Shown here: positions 25,406 through 34,222 of the stretch, one piece after another | Layout: every line of letters begins with the position of its first letter | How positions within the stretch are numbered: the stretch's first letter is position 1 | DNA from: an uncultured Bacteroides sp. | GTDB lineage: Bacteria; Bacteroidota; Bacteroidia; Bacteroidales; Bacteroidaceae | DNA length: 40,169 nt | NCBI GenBank assembly: GCA_944322355.1 | Contig: CALUOT010000023.1 | Location: 1 to 40,169, forward strand | Direction: 5' to 3' | Program-made: the position numbers and the translations under genes | The notes under the pieces: model-generated | Seen by the model: only the letters and a program-made list of their open reading frames with translations | Told to the model about the DNA's origin: nothing | The model's database searches: none

Positions 25406-26764
25406 ATGAATATGAAAGAACTCGACTTGACGCAGGGCAGTGTGCCTAAGGTATTGCTACAGTTTGCCCTGCCTTTTTTGATTGCCAATGTGCTTCAAGC
25501 CCTGTATGGCGGGGCGGACTTGTTTGTAGTGGGCCAGTATGACGATGCTGCCAGTGTGGCAGGCGTAGCCATCGGCAGCCAGGTGATGCAGACCATTACG
25601 GGCATTATTCTCGGATTGACTACGGGTACCACTATCCTGATAGCCATGAATACCGGTGCCAAGGACGACCGCAAGGTGGCAGCCACCATCGGTACGTCCG
25701 TCTACTTCTTTGCCGTGGTGGGGGTAGTGCTGACGCTGATTATGGTAGGTTTGCACGAACACATCGCCCGACTGATGCACACACCGCCCGAGGCTATGGC
25801 GGATACGCTGCACTATATCTTGATTTGCTCGGTGGGCATTCCGTTCATTATGGGATACAACGTGGTATGCGGTATCCTGCGCGGACTGGGCGATTCGAAG
25901 TCGCCCCTTTACTTCGTGGGTATTGCCTGTGTCATCAACATTGGAGTGGACTTCCTGCTGGTGGGCGGCTTGGGAATGCGTGCGGCCGGTGCCGCTACGG
26001 CTACGGTACTGTCGCAGGGCATCAGTTTCCTGGCGGCGTTGTGGTTTCTGCATCGGCGGGGTTTTCATTTCTCCTTTGGCTGGAAAGACATCCGGCTGGA
26101 CAAGCTGCTCTCCAAACGCATCGTTACCCTGGGAGCGCCCATTGCTTTGCAGGATGCGCTGATTAACATCTCGTTCCTGCTCATCACTGTGATTGTTAAC
26201 CAGATGGGAGTCATAGCTTCGGCCTCGCTTGGGGTGGTGGAGAAGCTTATTGTGTTCGCCATGCTGCCTCCCACGGCCATTGCGGCTGCCGTGGCCACCA
26301 TGACTGCTCAGAACTACGGAGCAGGGCTGGTGCCCCGGATGAGGCTGTGCTTGCGTTCGGGCATCGGTATGGCACTGGTGTTCGGGGTGTCGGTATGTGT
26401 CTACGCACAGTTCCTGCCCGAAACGCTGACCGGTATCTTCACTAACGACCCGGCTGTGGTGACCATGGCAGCCGATTATCTGCGTGGTTATAGCATCGAC
26501 TGTATCATGGTGAGCTTCGTATTCTGCATCAACTCCTACTTCAGCGGACAGGGTAATTCCTGGTTCCCGATGATTCACAGCATGATAGCGACGTTCCTGT
26601 TCCGCATTCCCTTGTCCTATCTGGCCGGACAACTGGACCAGACAGACTTGGTGCTGATGGGATATGCGCCGCCCCTCTCGACGCTGGTTTCACTCCTGAT
26701 ATGTCTGTGGTACTTGCGCATCAACCGTCGGAAACTGGAGCGGATGATGGCGAGGGGACGGTGA
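25406..26764 (+). CDS. MATE family efflux transporter
   Basis: This 452-residue, twelve-helix inner-membrane protein of the multidrug and toxic compound extrusion family exchanges Na+ or H+ for cationic drugs. It shows the two-fold pseudo-repeat of the family: N-half QGSVPKVLLQFALPFLIANVLQ with IGSQVMQTITGIILGLTTG, and C-half LGAPIALQDALINISFLLITVIVNQMG with AAVATMTAQNYGAG. Length and helix spacing are normal. A second ATG two codons in is an equally possible start. The 3' end is 3 bp from the convergent CCA-adding-type gene. The substrate cannot be predicted. Confidence 0.93.
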   Translation: MNMKELDLTQGSVPKVLLQFALPFLIANVLQALYGGADLFVVGQYDDAASVAGVAIGSQVMQTITGIILGLTTGTTILIAMNTGAKDDRKVAATIGTSVYFFAVVGVVLTLIMVGLHEHIARLMHTPPEAMADTLHYILICSVGIPFIMGYNVVCGILRGLGDSKSPLYFVGIACVINIGVDFLLVGGLGMRAAGAATATVLSQGISFLAALWFLHRRGFHFSFGWKDIRLDKLLSKRIVTLGAPIALQDALINISFLLITVIVNQMGVIASASLGVVEKLIVFAMLPPTAIAAAVATMTAQNYGAGLVPRMRLCLRSGIGMALVFGVSVCVYAQFLPETLTGIFTNDPAVVTMAADYLRGYSIDCIMVSFVFCINSYFSGQGNSWFPMIHSMIATFLFRIPLSYLAGQLDQTDLVLMGYAPPLSTLVSLLICLWYLRINRRKLERMMARGR

Positions 26765-26767
26765 GCC

Positions 26768-28207
26768 TTAGGCACCTTCCACCGGAGTCAATCCCATTTC
26801 TTCTGCCCGCTGACACATGAACCGGCGGGCAGCTTCGTATTCGTTGGGAATCACCCCGTCCAGTATGGCATCTTTGATGGCTGTTTTCAGCAGTCCCACT
26901 TCCCGGCAAGGTTGCAGCCCGAAGGTGTGCATAATCTCTTCTCCGCTGACGGGCGGCTGGAAATTGCGGATACGGTCGCGTTCTTCCAAGTCCTTCAGTT
27001 TCTGACGCACCAGCTGGAAGTTGTCGAGGAAGCGCTTCTTGCGTTCGGAGTTCTTCGAGGTGATGTCTGCCTCGCAGAGGGTCATCAGGTCGTCGATGTC
27101 GTCTCCTGCTTCGAACAACAGACGTCGCACGGCGGAGTCGGTCACCACGTCGTCGGCAATTACGATAGGACGCATGTGCAGGCTTACCAGCTTCTGCACG
27201 TACTTCATCTTCTCGTTCATGGGCAGCTTCATCCGACGGAAGATGCCGGGTATCATCTTTTCCCCGATGTAATTGTGGTTGTGGAAAGTCCATCCCGCCC
27301 GGGGATCCCAACGCTTGGTGGTCGGCTTGGCAATGTCGTGCAGCAGTGCCGCCCAGCGCAGCCACAGGTTGTCCGTCTTCCGGCTGATGTTGTCCAATAC
27401 CTCCAGTGTGTGGTAGAAGTTGTCCTTATGGGCCCGTCCGTTGCGGGTTTCTACCCCTTGCAATGCCGCCAGTTCAGGGAATATCAGTTCGAGCAATCCA
27501 CTGCGGTCCAGGTCGATGAAACCTTTCGAAGGGATGGGGGAGAGGATGATTTTGTTCAGCTCGTCGGCAATGCGTTCCTTGGAGATGATGCTGATGCGCT
27601 CCTTGTTCCGGTACAGCGATTCGAAAGTTTCGTCGTCCACATAGAAGTTGAGTTGGGTGGCAAAACGGATGCAACGCATCATGCGCAGAGGATCGTCGCT
27701 GAAAGTGATATCCGGGTCGAGTGGTGTGCGAATGGTACGTTCCTTCAAGTCGTTCATGCCGCCGAAGGGGTCTACCAACTCGCCGTAACGTGCCCGGTTC
27801 AGGCAGACGGCAAGGGCGTTGATGGTGAAGTCGCGTCGGTTCTGGTCGTCTTCCAGGGTACCGTCTTCCACAATCGGCTTGCGCGAGTCGTGCGTGTAGG
27901 ATTCCTTGCGGGCACCGACAAACTCCACTTCCACACCGTGATACTTCAGTTGGGCGGTGCCGAAGTTCTTGAATACCGATACGTGTGCGCCGTTTCCCAG
28001 CCGCTCGCCCAATGCTTCGGCCATGCGGATGCCACTGCCCACTACGACTACGTCAATGTCCTTCGAAGGTCGTTGCAGGAAGATGTCGCGCACATATCCT
28101 CCCACTACATAACATTCTAATCCCAGTTCATCGGCCGTTTCGGAAATCTGTTTGAATATCTTGTCGCTGAAGTGTTGCTTCAGTTCTTCTGCTGTTAGTT
28201 CTACCAT
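26768..28207 (-). CDS. tRNA CCA-adding enzyme / poly(A) polymerase family nucleotidyltransferase
   Basis: This 479-residue class II nucleotidyltransferase adds or repairs the tRNA 3' CCA end, with an HD phosphohydrolase domain attached. The head domain has GGYVRD (36-41), the metal-binding pair D50/D52 in KDIDVVVVG and [10 protein letters not shown] (about 124-133), the flexible loop and template region. The HD motif is LLHDIAKP (H290, D291). Members may be full CCA-adding, A-adding or C-adding enzymes, and the sequence does not settle this. The start at 28207 ([10 protein letters not shown]) was chosen because the upstream extension overlaps the divergent lipoprotein gene's promoter and start and is not family-like. 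Confidence 0.92.
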   Translation of the reverse strand: MVELTAEELKQHFSDKIFKQISETADELGLECYVVGGYVRDIFLQRPSKDIDVVVVGSGIRMAEALGERLGNGAHVSVFKNFGTAQLKYHGVEVEFVGARKESYTHDSRKPIVEDGTLEDDQNRRDFTINALAVCLNRARYGELVDPFGGMNDLKERTIRTPLDPDITFSDDPLRMMRCIRFATQLNFYVDDETFESLYRNKERISIISKERIADELNKIILSPIPSKGFIDLDRSGLLELIFPELAALQGVETRNGRAHKDNFYHTLEVLDNISRKTDNLWLRWAALLHDIAKPTTKRWDPRAGWTFHNHNYIGEKMIPGIFRRMKLPMNEKMKYVQKLVSLHMRPIVIADDVVTDSAVRRLLFEAGDDIDDLMTLCEADITSKNSERKKRFLDNFQLVRQKLKDLEERDRIRNFQPPVSGEEIMHTFGLQPCREVGLLKTAIKDAILDGVIPNEYEAARRFMCQRAEEMGLTPVEGA

Positions 28208-28257
28208 AATTGGATATAAAAATCGGATTTGGGGCGCAAAGATACGGATATTATTTC

Positions 28258-28265
28258 TATTTTTG
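28258..28265 (+). promoter_or_regulatory. Putative -7 element of the lipoprotein gene
   Basis: TATTTTTG fits TAnnTTTG, 30 bp before the ATG at 28296. It lies between divergent starts. The -33 box is not at the usual distance. Confidence 0.45.
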
Positions 28266-28295
28266 CAGGCAGTAACCCGAAGAACAGCTAAATAT

Positions 28296-29138
28296 ATGAG
28301 GAAGAAAGCCCTAATAACCGCGTGTCTTTGCATCATTCTGGCCGCTTGCGAGAATGTAGAAAAGAAAGCCGAAGCCAAGCTGGCGGAAGCTCGTGCCGCC
28401 TACGAAGCAGGACGTTACAGCGAGGCCAAAATACAGATAGACAGCATCAAGATACTCTATCCCAAAGCCTTCGACGCGCGTCGGCAAGGCATCTACCTGA
28501 TGCAAGAGGTGGAGCTGAAAGAGCAACAGCAGACCGTGGCCTATTTGGACAGCCTGCTGGCCGAGAAACAAAAGGAATTGGAGGCTGTTAAAGGTCATTT
28601 TGTGCTGGAGAAAGACACGGCTTATCAACGCATCGGACACTACCTGGCACCGGCGCAAGTCATCGAACGCAACCTGCACCGCTCTTATCTTCGCTTCCAG
28701 ACCGACGAAACGGGGGTGCTCAGCCTGACTTCCATCTATTGCGGGGCGAAGAACATCCATCACACGGCTGTCAAGGTGACGGCGCCCGATGGAACCTTTG
28801 CCGAAACCCCTTCCTCACGTGACAGTTACGAAACGACTGACTTGGGTGAACACATTGAGAAGGCTGATTATAAGGCAGGAGAGGACGGAGATGTCATTGG
28901 TTTCGTGGCTGCCAATAAGGACAAGAACTTGCGTGTGGAGTATAAAGGCGACCAAACCTACACCACCCACATGATGCCTGCCGACCGTCAAGCCGCAGCC
29001 GATGTCCGTCAACTATCCGCTATCCTGTCCTCCATCACGGAAATCCGGAAGAACCTCGAAGAAGCGCATCAGCGGATAGCTTTCGTGCAGAAGAAAATGA
29101 GTGAAAGGAAAAAACAAGACGAAGAAGCATCCCGATGA
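28296..29138 (+). CDS. Predicted coiled-coil lipoprotein of unknown function
   Basis: This 280-residue protein has a lipoprotein signal (lipobox LAAC, Cys18). A helical, charged, TPR-like start ([21 protein letters not shown]) and predicted coiled coil (about 75-105) follow, then a beta-rich centre and a second coiled coil (about 245-280). I do not recognise a named family. The start at 28296 was chosen for the signal peptide, since the longer frame runs back into the divergent gene. It overlaps the next gene by 4 bp (ATGA) and heads a group that continues into the metal efflux genes, so a role at the envelope is likely but not demonstrated. Confidence 0.8.
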   Translation: MRKKALITACLCIILAACENVEKKAEAKLAEARAAYEAGRYSEAKIQIDSIKILYPKAFDARRQGIYLMQEVELKEQQQTVAYLDSLLAEKQKELEAVKGHFVLEKDTAYQRIGHYLAPAQVIERNLHRSYLRFQTDETGVLSLTSIYCGAKNIHHTAVKVTAPDGTFAETPSSRDSYETTDLGEHIEKADYKAGEDGDVIGFVAANKDKNLRVEYKGDQTYTTHMMPADRQAAADVRQLSAILSSITEIRKNLEEAHQRIAFVQKKMSERKKQDEEASR

Positions 29139-29542
29139 TTAGAAGGCGTTACATCACCCTGTTGTTGCTGTGCATCAGCCTGTTGATGGTCATGGTGCCC
29201 GTCATGCCCCATCACCATCATACGGGGGAAGCCATCTGTGTGCTGAACGACTTGAGGTGTGGAGGCAACTTGTCCCATCCGGCCTCCGGACATTCGCATT
29301 GCTGCCACAACAAAGGGTGCATCACTACGCACTTCTTCCAACGCATACCCACTATCCGGCAAGGTTTGCAGAGCCTGGAGAAGCAAACCTTGACTGCCGG
29401 CTTTGCCCGGTTCTTTATCGAGCCGGTTCCGATATTTATCAGTAGTTATTCAACTCAATTACCCCTTTATGCCGAGTCCTTGTATGGCACGTGTGTCGTG
29501 CAGGCTACGGGACTTCGGGCTCCTCCTGTACGTTTATTCTAA
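29135..29542 (+). CDS. Small His/Cys-rich exported protein, DUF6769-like
   Basis: This 135-residue protein has an N-terminal hydrophobic segment (about 6-24), then a metal-ligand-rich stretch: HHHH at 26-29, GHSHCCHNKGCITTHFF near 52-68 and several isolated Cys. The C-terminal part is beta-rich. Proteins of this kind sit at the head of CusCBA/CzcCBA operons in Bacteroidetes. A metal-sensing or chaperone role in the periplasm fits the residues and the efflux genes downstream, but it is inference. The start codon overlaps the lipoprotein stop. Confidence 0.7.
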   Translation: MIRRRYITLLLLCISLLMVMVPVMPHHHHTGEAICVLNDLRCGGNLSHPASGHSHCCHNKGCITTHFFQRIPTIRQGLQSLEKQTLTAGFARFFIEPVPIFISSYSTQLPLYAESLYGTCVVQATGLRAPPVRLF

Positions 29543-29614
29543 GTGCGTGCGGCTGATCGAGCAGCCGGACGAGACAGAATGGTGTTTGCAACCTGATTGC
29601 AAGCCCTATTCCGC

Positions 29615-29622
29615 TATTTTTG
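29615..29622 (+). promoter_or_regulatory. Putative -7 element before czcB
   Basis: TATTTTTG fits TAnnTTTG, about 30 bp before the czcB start, allowing expression of the pump apart from the two upstream genes. A hairpin CGGCTG/CAGCCG (29550-29567) just before it could separate the transcripts. Confidence 0.4.
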
Positions 29623-29651
29623 TAACCGATTTAGAATAAACAATTACAGCT

Positions 29652-30842
29652 ATGATGAAAAAAACTTTCTGGATGGGAGCCTTGGGACTGTTCCTGTTGA
29701 GCTCCTGCCATAACCACGATGCCCATGACGGGCACGACCACGAGATTGAACAACACGACCATGACGCCGAAGGCCCCGGACACAACCATGATCACGAAGC
29801 AGAAGGTGCATCGGCGCATAGTGACGAAATCATCCTCTCGCCCGAGAAAGCGAAGGCTGCCGGAGTGGAAACCGGTATTGTACAACCAGGCACCTTCCAT
29901 CAGGTGATACGCACGAGCGGAAGCATTACGGCAGCCCAAGGAGAAGAACGGGTAGCCGTGGCTACGGTATCCGGTGTCGTTTCCTTCCACGGGAAGGTGA
30001 CGGAGGGTATGAAGGTGAGCCAGGGAAGTCCTCTGGTTTTGCTTTCGTCCCGTCACATGGCCGAGGGAGACCCCGTGCAGAAGGCTCGCGTGGCTTACGA
30101 AACGGCCCGCAAGGAATATGAACGCATGAAAGCACTGGTGGGCGACAAGATTGTATCGGAGAAAGCCTTTGCCCAAGCTGAGCAAGCTTACGAGAACGCC
30201 CGCATCAGCTACGAAGCCGTGGCTAAGGGACAGACTGCCCAAGGACAAGCCGTTCCCGCCCCCATCGACGGGTATGTGAAAAGCCTGTTGGTGCAGGAAG
30301 GCGACTATGTGCAGGTGGGTCAACCCTTGGTGAGCATCGCCCGGAGCAAGCGGCTCAGCCTGCGGGCCGATGTCAGCGAGAAGTACTATCCCCGGTTGGC
30401 TGAAATCACTTCTGCCCACTTCTGCACGCCCTACAATGACCGCGTGTACAAGCTGGAGGAAATGAACGGCCGGCTGCTGTCCTATGGCAAGGCTACCAAT
30501 GACCAAAGTTTCTATATCCCCGTCACTTTCGAGTTCGACAACGTGCAGGGAGTGGTGCCCGGTGCCTTCGTCGAAGTCTATCTGCTGACTGCGGTCCGGG
30601 ACAATGTGTTGACCCTGCCCCGCACGGCCATTACCGAGGAACAAGGCAGTTACTTCGTCTACCTCCAGGTGGACGAACACGGCTACCGGAAGCAACTGGT
30701 CACCCTGGGTGGAGACGACGGCGAGCGTGTGCAAATCACCTCCGGACTACAGGGGGGCGAACGGGTCGTTACCAAGGGAGCTTACCAGGTGAAGCTGGCT
30801 TCGGCCTCCAATGCCATCCCCGCCCACACGCATGAACACTAA
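29652..30842 (+). CDS. czcB: RND efflux periplasmic adaptor, CzcB/CusB type
   Basis: This 396-residue lipoprotein (lipobox LSSC, Cys19) is a membrane-fusion protein that links the inner-membrane RND pump to the outer-membrane channel. Directly after the lipid anchor is a stretch of about 35 residues with more than ten His and many Asp/Glu (HNHDAHDGHDHEIEQHDHDA and further), a likely metal-binding tail. The usual order follows: beta-barrel/lipoyl segments (ERVAVATVSGVVSFHGKV), an alpha-hairpin (about 135-200) and the second lipoyl half (VPAPIDGYVKSLLVQEGDYV). czcA follows after 79 bp. Divalent cation efflux is well supported, but which metal is not. Confidence 0.88.
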   Translation: MMKKTFWMGALGLFLLSSCHNHDAHDGHDHEIEQHDHDAEGPGHNHDHEAEGASAHSDEIILSPEKAKAAGVETGIVQPGTFHQVIRTSGSITAAQGEERVAVATVSGVVSFHGKVTEGMKVSQGSPLVLLSSRHMAEGDPVQKARVAYETARKEYERMKALVGDKIVSEKAFAQAEQAYENARISYEAVAKGQTAQGQAVPAPIDGYVKSLLVQEGDYVQVGQPLVSIARSKRLSLRADVSEKYYPRLAEITSAHFCTPYNDRVYKLEEMNGRLLSYGKATNDQSFYIPVTFEFDNVQGVVPGAFVEVYLLTAVRDNVLTLPRTAITEEQGSYFVYLQVDEHGYRKQLVTLGGDDGERVQITSGLQGGERVVTKGAYQVKLASASNAIPAHTHEH

Positions 30843-30921
30843 GGGGATTTACGATTTAGCTATTTACGATTTACTATTTAGCCATTAACCATTTACCATT
30901 AATCATTAGATTATTGAACGT
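30843..30921 (+). repeat. ATTTACGATTTA-type simple repeat in the czcB-czcA spacer
   Basis: The spacer consists of imperfectly repeated AT-rich words: ATTTACGATTTA twice, then ATTTAG, CCATTAACCATTTACCATTAATCATTAG. It looks like slipped-strand expansion of a 6-7 bp word. No hairpin terminator or promoter is visible. Confidence 0.5.
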
Positions 30922-33900
30922 ATGCTAAACAAAATCATACACTTCTCTTTGCAGAACCGGATACTGGTGCTGGTCTGCTCCATCCTGCTGATGGTGGCGG
31001 GCACCTACAGGGCACTGCACTCCGAGGTCGACGTGTTCCCCGACCTCAATGCGCCCACGGTGGTGGTCATGACCGAAGCCGGAGGGATGGCTGCCGAAGA
31101 GGTGGAACAATTGGTCACCTTCCCCGTAGAGACGGCTGTCAACGGGGCGACCGGCGTGCGACGGGTGCGCTCGTCCAGCACGGCCGGATTCTCTGTGGTA
31201 TGGGTGGAGTTCGACTGGGATACGGACATCTACCTGGCGCGGCAAATCGTCAGTGAGAAGCTGGCCACCATCGCCGATGCCCTGCCCGAAGGGGTGGGGG
31301 AACCTACTCTCGGCCCGCAATCGTCCATCCTGGGCGAGATGCTTATCATCGGGCTTACGGCCGATTCCACTTCCATGCTCGACCTGCGTACCCTGGCCGA
31401 CTGGACCATCCGACCCCGACTGCTGTCCACCGGAGGCGTGGCACAGGTGGCCGTGCTGGGGGGCGACATCAAGGAGTATCAGATTCAGCTGGACCCGGAA
31501 CGCATGCGCCATGCCGGAGTCAGCCTCACCGAAGTGCTGGACGCTACGCGGGGCATGAACCTCAATGCCAATGGCGGTGTGCTCTACCAGTATGGCAACG
31601 AGTACATCGTGCGCGGCGTGCTGAGCGAAACCGATGCCGAACAACTGGGACTAGCCGTGGTGAAGCCAGCTACGGGGAACGAGCTACAAGGGACGAGTAC
31701 GCCCATCTTGCTGAGGGACATCGCCGACGTGCGTATTGGGGCCAAGCTGCCTAAGTTGGGCACAGCTTCCGAACGGGGCAAACCGGCCGTGCTGCTCACC
31801 GTCACCAAGCAACCCGCCACCAGCACCCTCGAACTGACCGACAAGCTGGAGGCTGCCTTGGCCGACCTGAGTAAGAACCTGCCTGCTGACGTCCGCGTCA
31901 GCACCGACATCTTCCGCCAGAGCCGCTTCATCGAAAGCGCCATCGGCAATGTCCAGAAGTCGCTCGTCGAGGGCGGGCTCTTTGTCGTGGTGGTGCTCTT
32001 TCTCTTCCTGGCCAACGTGCGCACCACGGTCATCTCCCTCGTCACGCTGCCCCTCTCGCTGGTGGTGTCCGTCCTCGTGCTCCATGCCATGGGGCTCACC
32101 ATCAACACCATGTCGCTGGGCGGTATGGCCATTGCCATTGGTTCGCTGGTGGACGATGCCATCGTCGATGTGGAGAACGTCTTCCGCCGCCTGCACCTCA
32201 ACCGCGCCCTGCCGCCCGAGGAGCGGAAACCGGTGCTCGATGTCGTGTTCGACGCCTCGCGCGAAGTCCGTATGCCCATCCTCAACTCCACCCTCATCAT
32301 CATCGTCAGCTTCGTCCCCCTCTTCTTCCTGTCGGGCATGGAGGGACGCATGTTGGTGCCCCTGGGCATTGCCTTCATCGTGGCGTTGGCGGCCTCTACG
32401 GTAGTGGCGCTGACGCTGACGCCCGTGCTGTGCAGCTACCTGCTGAGGAGTAAAGAAGATAAACAATTTGAAACCGATTCGGCTTCTGCGCAGAATCCTT
32501 CGACCTTTGTACGCACAACCCCCCAACCCTTGTGCGCACAACACCCCGACCCTTGTGCGCACAAAGGTCGACCCCTTGTGCGCACAAAGGTAGCACCCCC
32601 CTCAGGAAGTGCTTCTGGGGCCGATTCGAAGGTGGCGCGATGGATTAAGCAAGGGTACGAAGTACTGTTGCATAAATCCTTACAACACAGCCGTCCGGTG
32701 CTGGCCGTCACGGTGATGGTGTTCCTCGTGGCCCTCGTCTCCTTCTTCACCTTGGGCCGTTCGTTCCTGCCGCCCTTCAACGAGGGTTCGCTCACCATCA
32801 ACGTGTCGTCCCTGCCGGGAATATCGCTGGAAGAGAGCGACCGCCTGGGGCGTCGGGCCGAAGAGTTGCTGCTGACCATCCCGGAGATTCAGACCGTAGC
32901 CCGGAAGACGGGCCGTGCCGAGCTGGACGAACATGCCCTGGGGGTGAATGTCAGCGAGTTGGAAGCGCCCTTTGAACTGACGGACCGCAGCCGTTCGGCG
33001 TTCATGGCCGAAGTGCGGGCGAAGCTGAATACCCTCAGCGGGGCGAACATCGAGATAGGTCAGCCCATCAGCCACCGCATCGACGCCATGCTGAGCGGGA
33101 CGCAGGCCAACATCGCCATCAAGCTCTTCGGCGACGACCTGAACCGCCTCTTCATGCTGGGCAAGGAGATACGCGACCGCATTCAGGACGTGCCCGGTGT
33201 GGCCGACCTGTCGGTGGAGCAGCAGATTGAGCGTCCGCAGCTCACCATCCGTCCCCGTCGCGAAGTGCTGGCCCGTTATGGCATTACCCTGCCGCAGTTT
33301 GCCGAGTACGTCCGTGCCTGCCTGGCGGGTGAAGTCGTGTCGCAGGTGTATGACGAAGGCAAGTCGTTCGACCTGACCGTCCGCGTGCGCCATGACCTGC
33401 ACGACGAGATAGGGAAAGTGCGCGACCTGATGATTGACACGCCCACGGGGCAGAAGATTCCGTTGGACTATGTGGCAGAGGTCCGTTCCACCAGCGGACC
33501 GAACACTATCAGTCGCGAGAACGTGAAGCGCAAGATTGTCATCTCGGCCAACGTAGCCGACCGCGACCTGCGTTCGGTGGTGAACGACATCCAAGAGCGT
33601 GTGTCACAGATGCGCCTGCCCGAGGGCTACCACGTGGAGTACGGCGGTCAGTTCGAGAGCGAGCAAGCAGCCAGCCGCACGCTGTTGCTGACGTCGGCCA
33701 TGGCCTTGGTGGTCATTTTCCTGCTGCTCTATCACCAGTTCCGCAGCGTGCGCGAGAGTGCCGTTATCCTGCTCAACCTGCCCTTGGCGCTGATAGGAGG
33801 CGTGTTCACCCTGCTGCTCACCACGGGCGAGGTCAGCATTCCGGCCATCATCGGTTTCATCTCGCTATTCGGCATCGCCACGCGTAACGGCATGTTGCTC

Positions 33901-34197
33901 ATCAGCCACTACAACCACTTGCAGCAGGTGGAGGGATACTCGGTGGTGGACAGTGTGCTCCAAGGCTCGCTGGACCGCCTCAACCCCATCCTGATGACCG
34001 CCCTTTGCAGTGCCCTGGCCCTGGTGCCGCTGGCCTTGGGAGGCGACCTGCCGGGCAACGAGATACAAAGCCCCATGGCGAAGGTCATCCTCGGCGGTCT
34101 GCTGACGTCGACCTTCCTCAACGGCTTCATCATACCGATAGTTTACTTAAAGCTGCATAAAGCCTCTCCCCAACCCTCTCCGGAGGCGAGGGCGTAA
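30922..34197 (+). CDS. czcA: Heavy-metal RND efflux pump, CzcA/CusA family
   Basis: This 1091-residue inner-membrane, proton-driven metal pump is the central part of the tripartite CzcCBA system. It has the RND plan of twelve helices in two halves with two large periplasmic loops. Family marks include the N-terminal IIHFSLQNRILVLVCSILLM, the TM4 region AIGSLVDDAIVDVENVFRRL, and a C-half stretch (SIPAIIGFISLFGIATRNGM) with SHYNHLQQ. About 40 residues (about 512-555) in the cytoplasmic loop between the halves are extra, low in complexity and encoded by a 23-bp palindrome array. The last residues ASPQPSPEARA come from a GC-rich repeat at the 3' end. Neither addition breaks the reading frame. Confidence 0.93.
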   Translation: MLNKIIHFSLQNRILVLVCSILLMVAGTYRALHSEVDVFPDLNAPTVVVMTEAGGMAAEEVEQLVTFPVETAVNGATGVRRVRSSSTAGFSVVWVEFDWDTDIYLARQIVSEKLATIADALPEGVGEPTLGPQSSILGEMLIIGLTADSTSMLDLRTLADWTIRPRLLSTGGVAQVAVLGGDIKEYQIQLDPERMRHAGVSLTEVLDATRGMNLNANGGVLYQYGNEYIVRGVLSETDAEQLGLAVVKPATGNELQGTSTPILLRDIADVRIGAKLPKLGTASERGKPAVLLTVTKQPATSTLELTDKLEAALADLSKNLPADVRVSTDIFRQSRFIESAIGNVQKSLVEGGLFVVVVLFLFLANVRTTVISLVTLPLSLVVSVLVLHAMGLTINTMSLGGMAIAIGSLVDDAIVDVENVFRRLHLNRALPPEERKPVLDVVFDASREVRMPILNSTLIIIVSFVPLFFLSGMEGRMLVPLGIAFIVALAASTVVALTLTPVLCSYLLRSKEDKQFETDSASAQNPSTFVRTTPQPLCAQHPDPCAHKGRPLVRTKVAPPSGSASGADSKVARWIKQGYEVLLHKSLQHSRPVLAVTVMVFLVALVSFFTLGRSFLPPFNEGSLTINVSSLPGISLEESDRLGRRAEELLLTIPEIQTVARKTGRAELDEHALGVNVSELEAPFELTDRSRSAFMAEVRAKLNTLSGANIEIGQPISHRIDAMLSGTQANIAIKLFGDDLNRLFMLGKEIRDRIQDVPGVADLSVEQQIERPQLTIRPRREVLARYGITLPQFAEYVRACLAGEVVSQVYDEGKSFDLTVRVRHDLHDEIGKVRDLMIDTPTGQKIPLDYVAEVRSTSGPNTISRENVKRKIVISANVADRDLRSVVNDIQERVSQMRLPEGYHVEYGGQFESEQAASRTLLLTSAMALVVIFLLLYHQFRSVRESAVILLNLPLALIGGVFTLLLTTGEVSIPAIIGFISLFGIATRNGMLLISHYNHLQQVEGYSVVDSVLQGSLDRLNPILMTALCSALALVPLALGGDLPGNEIQSPMAKVILGGLLTSTFLNGFIIPIVYLKLHKASPQPSPEARA
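32507..32587. repeat. 23-bp-pitch palindrome array inside czcA
   Basis: The perfect 12-bp palindrome TTGTGCGCACAA starts at 32530, 32553 and 32576, with a one-base variant (TTGTACGCACAA) at 32507. All three steps are exactly 23 bp. Flanks extend to about CCCTTGTGCGCACAAAGG. Because 23 is not a multiple of three, successive units are read in different frames (VRTT, LCAQ, CAHK, VRTK) yet contain no stop, so the gene stays open. Confidence 0.85.
34163..34194 (+). repeat. GC-rich repeat, copy 1, at the 3' end of czcA
   Basis: The element has the form CCTCTCCCCAACCCTCTCC then GGAGGCGAGGG, a hairpin-forming C-rich/G-rich unit. It encodes the last residues of CzcA (SPQPSPEARA). Related copies occur inverted at 34308-34337 and direct at 35507-35536. 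Confidence 0.65.
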
Positions 34198-34222
34198 GTT
34201 ACCCGATGTATAACCTAAGAAC

